64,000 bases of DNA. Origin: Bacteroidota bacterium. GTDB taxonomy: Bacteria; Bacteroidota; Bacteroidia; Bacteroidales; Lentimicrobiaceae. The position numbers were made by a program, and so were the translations under genes. Shown one piece after another: positions 37,151 to 44,388 of the stretch (its first letter is position 1; each line of letters opens with the position of its first letter). The stretch spans positions 62,001 through 126,000 of the forward strand of contig JAEZDY010000001.1 in NCBI GenBank assembly GCA_023417935.1, written 5' to 3'. Under the pieces are notes generated by a model, which worked only from the letters and a program-made list of their open reading frames with translations, had not been told where the DNA came from and searched no databases.

Positions 37151-37894
37151 TTATTTATCGTTTATTATTTGAAGGTATTGTTTTACAACATGGTTTGAGA
37201 TGTTAGTTGTGTGATTAATAAATTCAACATCCTTATTTTCATTTGCAAGCGTTTTAACTCTTTGAAAGTCTTTCAGGTACCTATCAACTGCCCTGGGCGA
37301 ATGATTTGTTTCCCTTGCTATTGTTAATGGATCCTTCCTTTCTTTAATATATTTGTTGACGATCATTACTTTGTGAGTTACAGTTGTTCCCATATCGTGC
37401 ATTACACCCGTGTGTGGAAGTACTGTTTTATTCTCTTTCTCGTATTCTATTCTCTGCTCAGATAAATGACTTCCGTCACAGACGAGCAGTTGACTAAGGT
37501 CCCTGGTTGATAAGATACCTCCCTGATCATAAGTTTCTCTGATTAATCTTGCCATGGTCTTTTTCCTGATCGTTCTGATTGAGACTCCTTTTTCAAAGTC
37601 CTTAATCTCATCCTTTGTTACCATGGAAAGCACAACAGGAATATATTTTCTTCCTTTCCAGTCAGCTCTTGTGGTTTTATCCAGTGCGTTCCATAGTATT
37701 TGGCCATGCTTTAATCTTGATGTTTCAGGGCATTGTTGATTGAATAAATCTATCAATGCACTGGCTATATTTTCTCTGACAATGGGGCCAAACATTCCAG
37801 GGAACTCCCTCTCAAAGAAGTTCATTATTACCGGTTTTAAGAACCTATCATGTGCTGAAGCGTACTTCTTGGCGTAAATTGACCTCTGTATCAT
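37151..37894 (-). CDS. DUF1670 domain protein (copy 1)
   Basis: 247 residues, no signal peptide. The segments GILSTRDLSQLLVCDGSHLSE, HDMGTTVTHKVMIVNKYI and the helix-turn-helix-like TIARETNHSPRAVDRYLKDF match DUF1670 as I know it: a resolved winged helix, a D-G/S-H motif, and a second helix-turn-helix. The fold suggests DNA binding, but no function is established. It follows its paralog at 37918 by 23 bases on the same strand, so they form a two-gene operon inside the inverted repeats. Confidence 0.75.
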   Translation of the reverse strand: MIQRSIYAKKYASAHDRFLKPVIMNFFEREFPGMFGPIVRENIASALIDLFNQQCPETSRLKHGQILWNALDKTTRADWKGRKYIPVVLSMVTKDEIKDFEKGVSIRTIRKKTMARLIRETYDQGGILSTRDLSQLLVCDGSHLSEQRIEYEKENKTVLPHTGVMHDMGTTVTHKVMIVNKYIKERKDPLTIARETNHSPRAVDRYLKDFQRVKTLANENKDVEFINHTTNISNHVVKQYLQIINDK

Positions 37895-37917
37895 GTCTGT
37901 ATTGTACTTATGGTTTT

Positions 37918-38709
37918 TTATAGGCTTTTTTTTACCAGTTCATCAATCTCCTGACTTCGGTGTGGAACAATCTCCAGTGCATAATAAAGATTGTAATATT
38001 CCTGTGCCAGGGAAGGTGATAGCTTAGCAAGAAAAGCTATGGTGTTAATCTCATAGTTGTTTTTTGCAAGGCATATAACCCTTTTGAACTTATCCACATA
38101 ATTAGCTACAGCTTCTACGCTATGGTTAGTTCTTCTGGCAATTTCAGTATACTCTTTTCCTAATAACCATTCCTTTACGATCAAGGATCTATGAGTAATT
38201 GATTTACCCATATCACGTATTGTTGATCTTAAAGGGAGGATAATGTCCAGCTCTTTCAATGCCTTGATATCCCTGCAAATAGTTCTTTCACCACAGTTAA
38301 GAAGCCTGTTAGCAATATCCTCTACAGTAAGCACTCCTCCCTGTTGAAAGGCCTCATTTGCTATTCTTTGCAAGCGGTGCCTGCGCAAGGCTGCAACTCC
38401 TTCTTTCTTCCTGATCTCAAGATCTTCTTCACCTGCATCAACTGTAAGGGTTACACTTATCATTCTGCATTCTGATAACTTCTTCTGTGCCCCGTTCTCA
38501 ACATTAACAACCTCAAATAGCATCTGGCCGGGTTTCATTGTACCAGAGTTATCAAAAAAGGGCTGATAAGTGTTGTAGACAGCATTCATAATTGCCTTTG
38601 CTTCAAACTGAGAGCAGTTCATTCCCTGGATAAGGGTATTCACAAACTGGGTGTCCAATTGTTTCTGCTTAAGACGATCCCATTTCTGTAAAGATGAATT
38701 GTTGATCAT
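37918..38709 (-). CDS. DUF1670 domain protein (copy 2)
   Basis: 263 residues, paralogous to the downstream gene at about the level of shared motifs. Segments seen: GGVLTVEDIANRLLNCGERTI (helix-turn-helix), RDMGKSITHRSLIVKEWLLG, and EIARRTNHSVEAVANYVDKF (second helix-turn-helix). Likely a DNA-binding regulator. Start codon 18 bases downstream of a strong hairpin (38727-38779), which would be in its 5' leader. Confidence 0.75.
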   Translation of the reverse strand: MINNSSLQKWDRLKQKQLDTQFVNTLIQGMNCSQFEAKAIMNAVYNTYQPFFDNSGTMKPGQMLFEVVNVENGAQKKLSECRMISVTLTVDAGEEDLEIRKKEGVAALRRHRLQRIANEAFQQGGVLTVEDIANRLLNCGERTICRDIKALKELDIILPLRSTIRDMGKSITHRSLIVKEWLLGKEYTEIARRTNHSVEAVANYVDKFKRVICLAKNNYEINTIAFLAKLSPSLAQEYYNLYYALEIVPHRSQEIDELVKKSL

Positions 38710-38726
38710 GGTTCTTAGGTTTTTCT

Positions 38727-38779
38727 CAAATTCTGGGGATTCCGCTACGGCTACGCCTTCGCTCCATCCCCAGAATTTG
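38727..38779 (-). promoter_or_regulatory. Perfect 14-bp hairpin before the DUF1670 operon
   Basis: CAAATTCTGGGGAT at 38727-38740 and ATCCCCAGAATTTG at 38766-38779 are exact reverse complements around a 25-base loop rich in GGCTACGCC-like words. It could be an operator for autoregulation, an RNA leader hairpin, or a dispersed palindrome; no second copy was seen in the window. Confidence 0.55.
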
Positions 38780-38940
38780 AATTTACCTTCAAATTTAACA
38801 ATATGTCAATGAACTTCTATTCCTTATTTTTCTCCATTGCCAGATGGCACAAATATAGGAGAGGGCCGGGGTGAGGTGATCTATGAGGTCTGAGTTAATC
38901 TACGAACCTTTAGATTAATTTTCTTACTTTTGACTCTACT

Positions 38941-40278
38941 ATGGAACTCCTAATCGAAAATGTGCTGATTTATTCGCTGACCGCGATTCTTTGCTTTGTT
39001 GTGATCTATATTTATCTGAGGAATCAAAGTCGCAAATCGAAGAAGGTAGCTGAGAAGATTGTTAAAGCCAAGCTGGAGGGCTTGTATGAGCCGGTGTCGC
39101 TGCATCCTATCGTTGACACCAATAAATGTATTGCGACCGGCGCCTGTGTTGCTGCATGTCCTGAGAAAGATATTCTGGGTATTGTGAATGGGAAGGCAAC
39201 TACCATCAATGCTTCCCAATGCATTGGACATGGTGCGTGTTTTCATGCTTGTCCAACACTTGCCATTACGCTTGTTATTGGCACTGAAACGCGTGGTGTG
39301 GAGCTGCCGCATGTTAAGCCAACTTTTGAAACCAATGTGCCGGGCATCTATATTGCCGGTGAGCTGGGTGGCATGGGCCTTATTAAAAATGCAGTGGAGC
39401 AGGGGAAACAGGCAGTTGATAATATCGCCAAAACTAACAGGAAGAAAAATGGCGCAACCTACGATCTCATCATCACCGGTGCAGGTCCTGCAGGTATATC
39501 AGCGTCGCTTACTGCGAAGAAGCATAAACTTAATTTTATAACGCTTGAGCAGGATTCTCTTGGCGGAACAGTATTCACTTATCCCCGGGCCAAAGTTGTA
39601 ATGACCTCTGCGATGGATCTGCCCCTTTACGGGAAGGTGAAGCTTTCAGAAACAGGCAAAGGCGAATTGCTAAAACTGTGGAATGATGCGCTTGGCAAAA
39701 ATGAGATCAGCATTAAGGAAAATACCAAAGTTGAGAGTATCGAATATACCGGAAGCTACTTTGAAGTTGCGACCAACACCGGCGAAAAGCTAACTGCAGC
39801 CAATGTTTTGCTGGCTCTTGGCAGGCGTGGTACACCGCGTAAACTGGGTGTGCCCGGTGAGATGCAGGAAAAGGTGGCTTACCGTTTGCTCGAACCTGAA
39901 GCTATTGCCGATAAAGATATTGTGGTTGTTGGCGGAGGCGATTCAGCGATTGAATCTGCAGTAATGCTTGCGGGAAATAATAATGTGACGATTTCCTATC
40001 GTAGTGAGAATTTCAGCCGACTTAAACCGAAGAATGCCGAAACAATCACGCTGCTTGCGAATGCCGGAAAGATCAAAGTGATGTTTAATACCAATGTTAC
40101 CAATATAGGCGTAGATGACATCACGCTCAATGATACTAAGAGTAATGAAATAATTACCCTCAACAACGATCTTGTTTATATATTTGCGGGAGGCGAACTG
40201 CCTACTCAATTCCTAATGAAGGCAGGTATTACCGTCGATAAAAAGTTCGGCGAACCAATCTTGAAACACAAAAAGTAA
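38941..40278 (+). CDS. Membrane-anchored Fe-S/FAD/NAD(P) oxidoreductase
   Basis: 445 residues. One N-terminal membrane helix (residues about 7-25), then a ferredoxin-like domain with C63, C69, C73P and C94, C100, C104P. In both motifs the second Cys of the usual C-x2-C-x2-C-x3-CP is replaced (Thr, His). Next comes PGIYIAGELGGMGLIKNA (134-151), which normally ends a thioredoxin-reductase-like protein. Then comes the FAD motif ITGAGPAGIS (178-187) and the NAD(P) motif VVVGGGDSAIESAVML. The flavin/NAD part faces the cytoplasm if the helix is a simple anchor. It starts an operon with two multiheme cytochromes (zero-base spacing to the next gene) and is the likely electron entry point. Confidence 0.82.
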   Translation: MELLIENVLIYSLTAILCFVVIYIYLRNQSRKSKKVAEKIVKAKLEGLYEPVSLHPIVDTNKCIATGACVAACPEKDILGIVNGKATTINASQCIGHGACFHACPTLAITLVIGTETRGVELPHVKPTFETNVPGIYIAGELGGMGLIKNAVEQGKQAVDNIAKTNRKKNGATYDLIITGAGPAGISASLTAKKHKLNFITLEQDSLGGTVFTYPRAKVVMTSAMDLPLYGKVKLSETGKGELLKLWNDALGKNEISIKENTKVESIEYTGSYFEVATNTGEKLTAANVLLALGRRGTPRKLGVPGEMQEKVAYRLLEPEAIADKDIVVVGGGDSAIESAVMLAGNNNVTISYRSENFSRLKPKNAETITLLANAGKIKVMFNTNVTNIGVDDITLNDTKSNEIITLNNDLVYIFAGGELPTQFLMKAGITVDKKFGEPILKHKK

Positions 40279-41973
40279 ATGAATGGTATAAAACTATACA
40301 CTTCAGTAATAATTCTCCTTCTTACCTTCAACGTCCGTGCACAACTGTCGCCGGGTGATCTTTCCCAGCCTCATGCTCACCTTGAGGGGATGTCGAACTG
40401 CACAAAGTGCCATACACTCGGGTCCAGGATTTCGAACGACAAATGCCTGAGCTGCCATACGGAGATCAAAACAAGGGTCGACAAAAAACAGGGGTACCAC
40501 GCATCAGAGAAGGTATATAAAAAGAGCTGCATCCTGTGCCACAGTGAGCATCATGGCCGCAAGTACGAGATCGTTCGTTTCAAAGAACAAGGGTTTGACC
40601 ATAATGCTACCGGCTATAAACTTGAAGGCAAACATGCTGAAAAGCAGTGTCGCGATTGCCATAAACCTGCTTTTATAACTGATCCGCTAGTTAAGAAAAA
40701 GAATTTTACGTTCCTCGGGCTTAACCGCGACTGCAGAGCAGCATGCCACGACGACTGTCACCAGGGCACGCTTTCACCTAACTGTCTTGAGTGTCATACC
40801 TTCAATGCCTTTAAACCTGCGCCAAAGTTCAACCACTCGAAGGCAGCATTTGCACTTAAGGGTAAGCATCAGCAGGTTGAATGCAACAAATGCCACACGC
40901 TGACAACAGCCAACGGTAAAGAGTTCAGGAAATATAAAGGCATTCCCTTCGCGGGATGTGCAAGCTGCCATAAGGATGTGCATGACAATAAATTCGGTCA
41001 GCGTTGCGCCGATTGCCATACCGAGGAATCATTCCGTGCTATAAAGAATACATCCGGCTTTAACCACAACCTCACTAATTTCAAACTTGAGGGAAAGCAT
41101 GAAAATGTTGCCTGCAGATCATGCCATAAGGGCAATCTCACCGATGCATTGAAACATGACCAATGCAGTGATTGCCATACCGACTATCACAAAGGAGAGT
41201 TTAAAGACAAATCCCCTGCACCTGATTGCAAGGCATGCCATACAGTTGAAGGATTTGATATTACTTTATTCACCGTTGAGCAGCATCAGCAGGCCGACTT
41301 TAAACTTGAAGGTGCACATCGTGCCGTACCTTGCTTTGCCTGCCATCAAAAACCTGAAAGATGGAAGTTCAGGCAGATCGGTGAAACCTGTAACGACTGC
41401 CACAAGGATATCCACGAAGGAAATCTTGACCCGAAATACTATCCTGAAAAAAACTGCAGGGAATGCCATTCGGCGGAAAGCTGGAGGCAAATAACCTTTA
41501 ACCACAACAAAACAAAGTTTCCGCTCACCGGCAAACACGAAGCGCAATCTTGCAGGAGCTGCCATCTGGCGAAAGCCCAAACCCAAACTAATAATAAACT
41601 TCAGGAAGCCGCATCTGATAAAGAAGCCAAATCCAAAGATGCCGCTATCTCCAAAGATGCTGTTAATTCCAAAGATGCATCTACTCCCGGCAAAGAGATA
41701 ATGCTCTTCACAGGCCTCAAATCCGAATGCCAAAGCTGCCACACCGATGAACACGAGGGGCAGTTCGCTGAAAACAACATCACCAACTGTGCCTCCTGTC
41801 ATGTGCCTGATGGCTGGCCGCAAACAACATTTGATCACAACAATGCCCGCTTCCAGCTTGATGGACGGCATAAGGCGGTAGCCTGTAATAAATGTCATCC
41901 ATTGGTTGAACAAGGTCAAAGAACTTATGTCTTATATAAAACCGGTAAGATAAGATGCGCAGACTGTCATTAA
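40279..41973 (+). CDS. 19-heme periplasmic c-type cytochrome
   Basis: 564 residues with a signal peptide (SVIILLLTFNVRAQ). I count 19 CxxCH heme-binding motifs, from CTKCH near residue 41 to CADCH, which is the very last five residues. A segment CRAACHDDCH near residue 155 holds two C-x3-CH-like motifs that might bind additional hemes. A unit of the form F(N/D)H-N, about 8 residues, L-x-G-(K/A/R)H, 6-7 residues, CxxCH recurs six times, supplying candidate axial His. A lysine/alanine/serine linker with SKDA repeats (about 450-475) separates hemes 15 and 16. ATG follows the oxidoreductase stop directly. Confidence 0.9.
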   Translation: MNGIKLYTSVIILLLTFNVRAQLSPGDLSQPHAHLEGMSNCTKCHTLGSRISNDKCLSCHTEIKTRVDKKQGYHASEKVYKKSCILCHSEHHGRKYEIVRFKEQGFDHNATGYKLEGKHAEKQCRDCHKPAFITDPLVKKKNFTFLGLNRDCRAACHDDCHQGTLSPNCLECHTFNAFKPAPKFNHSKAAFALKGKHQQVECNKCHTLTTANGKEFRKYKGIPFAGCASCHKDVHDNKFGQRCADCHTEESFRAIKNTSGFNHNLTNFKLEGKHENVACRSCHKGNLTDALKHDQCSDCHTDYHKGEFKDKSPAPDCKACHTVEGFDITLFTVEQHQQADFKLEGAHRAVPCFACHQKPERWKFRQIGETCNDCHKDIHEGNLDPKYYPEKNCRECHSAESWRQITFNHNKTKFPLTGKHEAQSCRSCHLAKAQTQTNNKLQEAASDKEAKSKDAAISKDAVNSKDASTPGKEIMLFTGLKSECQSCHTDEHEGQFAENNITNCASCHVPDGWPQTTFDHNNARFQLDGRHKAVACNKCHPLVEQGQRTYVLYKTGKIRCADCH

Positions 41974-44372
41974 TCATAGCCGCTTTGATATTGTTTACCT
42001 CAGTTAACCTGATGATATCATCGCCCCACGGAGACAATTTTAAGATGAATTGTGACGATTGTCATAACACCACCGGATGGGAGGTAAACCCCGACAGTAT
42101 TAACTTCAGCCATGACACCACTGCCATGCCGCTTACGGGCCGGCACGCTGAGACAAATTGCAGGGGGTGCCACAAGTCGCTGGTTTTTGCTGAAGCTGAA
42201 ACTTTTTGCGCTTCGTGCCATACTGATATGCATGAGAACACTGTAGGGCATGACTGCGACAGGTGCCATAACACTGAATCGTGGATAGTGAACAACATAA
42301 CCGATCTGCACCGCCAAACCCGCTTCCCTTTACTGGGCGCTCATGCGATGGCTGATTGCCAGGATTGCCACGTGTCAGCATCTCTGTTACGATTTGAACC
42401 CCTGGGTGTTGAGTGTTTCGACTGCCACCAGCAGGATTATGCAGCCACCACCAATCCAAACCACCCTCAGGCAGGGTTCTCAATTACTTGCACCGATTGT
42501 CATTTAATGAACGGATTTACATGGGCAGGTGCCGGTATTAATCACAGTTTCTTTCCTCTTGAAGAGGGACATGATATTGCTGATTGCATGAGTTGCCACA
42601 CTGAAGGCAACTTCAACAATACTTCGCCGGCCTGCATTTCATGCCATCAGCCTGATTATGCGGCTGCTGAAAATCCCAATCACACCGCTGCAAACTTCCC
42701 TACTGAATGTGGTCAGTGCCATACATTGAGCCCCGGTTGGAGCCCTGCAAGCTTTAGCCAGCACGACGGACAGTTCTTCCCTATCTACTCAGGAGAACAC
42801 AATGGCGAATGGAACACTTGTGCTGATTGCCATAAAAATGCTTCCAACTTCGCAGAATTTACCTGCACTGACTGCCATGAGCACAACCAGGAAGATATGG
42901 ACGATGAACATGATGATATTGTTGGATACCAGTATACCAGTTCGGCTTGCCTGGCCTGTCACCCTAATGGTTCTGCCGATGGTGCATTTAGCCACAATTC
43001 AACCGCTTTTCCACTAACAGGTGCACATACCGGTGCCGCTTGTCAGGATTGTCATACTGATGGATACACCGGCACAACCACCTTCTGTTACGACTGCCAC
43101 ACTGCCGATTTCAATCAATCGGCAAATCCGCCGCATGTAGCAGCAGGCATTCCCAATACCTGTGCCGACTGCCATACCACACAACCCGGCTGGAGTCCTG
43201 CAACGTTTGCAATTCATAATCAATTTTATGCTTTGAACGGTGCCCACGCAACCATAGCATCAGAGTGCGCAACATGCCATAACGGAAACTACACAAGCAC
43301 TCCCAACACCTGTGCCGGGTGTCATTTACCTGATTACAACCAAACAACAAACCCATCGCACACAGCAGCTCAATTCCCTACTGAGTGTGCTGAATGTCAT
43401 TCGGAAACCAGCTGGCAACCTGCAACTTTCAATCACGATGGTCAGTACTTCCCAATATATACAGGTGAACATAATGGAGGATGGGATGCTTGTTCCGATT
43501 GTCATGTAAACCCATCCAATTATAGCCAATTTACATGTATTACCTGCCATGAACACAACCAGGCAGATATGAATGATAAACATGATGGCATTTCCGGTTA
43601 CCAGTATAATAGTCCCGCCTGTTTGGCTTGTCATCCTGATGGAACTGCTACAGGAGCATTCAATCATGGAACTACCGCCTTCCCTCTAACCGGGGCACAT
43701 ACCGGAGCATTGTGTCAGGACTGTCATGCTTCAGGTTACAGCGGTACATCAACTGTTTGTTTCGACTGTCATCAGCCGGATTTCAATCAGTCTACAAATC
43801 CAACTCATGCATCATCAGGATTCCCAAACACCTGCTCCGATTGCCATACCACACAACCAGGCTGGAGTCCTGCATCGTTTCCAATCCACAACCAATTCTA
43901 TGCCTTAAACGGTGCCCACGCAACCATAGCATCAGAGTGTGCAACATGCCACAACGGAAACTATACAAGCACTCCCAACACCTGTGCCGGATGCCATTTG
44001 CCCGATTACAACCAAACCACCAACCCGCCCCATGCGTCAGCGCAGTTCCCAACACAGTGTACGCAATGCCACAGTGAAACAGCGTGGTTGCCATCAACAT
44101 TTCAGCACGACAATCAGTATTTCCCGATATATTCAGGACGGCACCAGGGTGAATGGAACGCATGTTCCGACTGCCATACTAACCCCGCGAATTATGCCCA
44201 GTTTTCCTGCATCGACTGCCACGAGCATAACCAGGCGGACATGGACGACGAACATGAGGATGTAGGTGGTTATGTATATAATAGTAATGCCTGCTTCAAC
44301 TGCCATCCCAATGGTGAAGAGAAGAAGAAAATGCAAAGACAAATGATAAGATCAAACCGGGAGTGCAACTAA
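41955..44372 (+). CDS. 31-heme c-type cytochrome built of repeated modules
   Basis: 805 residues with a signal peptide (LSLIIAALILFTSVNLMIS). I count 31 CxxCH motifs (CDDCH first, CFNCH last), about one heme per 25 residues. Hemes 10-18 form a module that is repeated as hemes 19-27 and partly as 28-31 (period 224-226 residues), with segments such as HNQFYALNGAHATIASECAT unchanged between copies. Axial-ligand His candidates lie in FPLTGAHTGA and related segments. The gene begins 19 bases inside the previous one: its ATG lies within the codons for that protein's final CADCH. Heme number is large for a Bacteroidota protein. Probably periplasmic or surface electron conduit. Confidence 0.92.
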   Translation: MRRLSLIIAALILFTSVNLMISSPHGDNFKMNCDDCHNTTGWEVNPDSINFSHDTTAMPLTGRHAETNCRGCHKSLVFAEAETFCASCHTDMHENTVGHDCDRCHNTESWIVNNITDLHRQTRFPLLGAHAMADCQDCHVSASLLRFEPLGVECFDCHQQDYAATTNPNHPQAGFSITCTDCHLMNGFTWAGAGINHSFFPLEEGHDIADCMSCHTEGNFNNTSPACISCHQPDYAAAENPNHTAANFPTECGQCHTLSPGWSPASFSQHDGQFFPIYSGEHNGEWNTCADCHKNASNFAEFTCTDCHEHNQEDMDDEHDDIVGYQYTSSACLACHPNGSADGAFSHNSTAFPLTGAHTGAACQDCHTDGYTGTTTFCYDCHTADFNQSANPPHVAAGIPNTCADCHTTQPGWSPATFAIHNQFYALNGAHATIASECATCHNGNYTSTPNTCAGCHLPDYNQTTNPSHTAAQFPTECAECHSETSWQPATFNHDGQYFPIYTGEHNGGWDACSDCHVNPSNYSQFTCITCHEHNQADMNDKHDGISGYQYNSPACLACHPDGTATGAFNHGTTAFPLTGAHTGALCQDCHASGYSGTSTVCFDCHQPDFNQSTNPTHASSGFPNTCSDCHTTQPGWSPASFPIHNQFYALNGAHATIASECATCHNGNYTSTPNTCAGCHLPDYNQTTNPPHASAQFPTQCTQCHSETAWLPSTFQHDNQYFPIYSGRHQGEWNACSDCHTNPANYAQFSCIDCHEHNQADMDDEHEDVGGYVYNSNACFNCHPNGEEKKKMQRQMIRSNRECN
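42708..44340 (+). repeat. Internal tandem repeat of nine-heme modules
   Basis: Equivalent Cys codons of the first heme motif of each module are at 42708 (CGQCH), 43386 (CAECH) and 44058 (CTQCH), giving periods of 678 and 672 bases. The third unit is cut after four hemes. DNA between copies 1 and 2 includes long nearly identical stretches (for example around 43210-43330 and 43880-44000), so the duplication is recent or homogenised. Confidence 0.85.
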
Positions 44373-44388
44373 AACTTAATTACTGATT

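Larger units (their letters stand above)
37070..38882. mobile_element. DUF1670 cassette bounded by 26-bp perfect inverted repeats
   Basis: AGATCACCTCACCCCGGCCC plus TCTCCT at 37070-37095 is the exact reverse complement of 38857-38882. Between lie two minus-strand DUF1670 genes and nothing else. The segment sits 4 bases after the cytochrome b gene stop and 58 bases before the oxidoreductase start, both on the plus strand. No transposase is present and no target duplication is visible. The arms also match a repeat found elsewhere in the window (31972, 54694), so a true mobile unit is only one explanation. Confidence 0.5.

Noticed and set aside
37070..38882. Classical insertion sequence
   Set aside because: No transposase and no target duplication; the DUF1670 proteins lack a visible catalytic triad. 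Kept only as a cassette hypothesis.
41266..41919. Long antisense frame of 217 codons inside the 19-heme gene
   Set aside because: It mirrors the Cys/His/Lys-rich sense strand, has no start context, and similar antisense frames accompany all multiheme repeats here.
43712..44163. Overlapping frames inside the 31-heme gene
   Set aside because: They arise from the tandem repeat read in other frames, with runs of Gln, His and Ser; no independent support.
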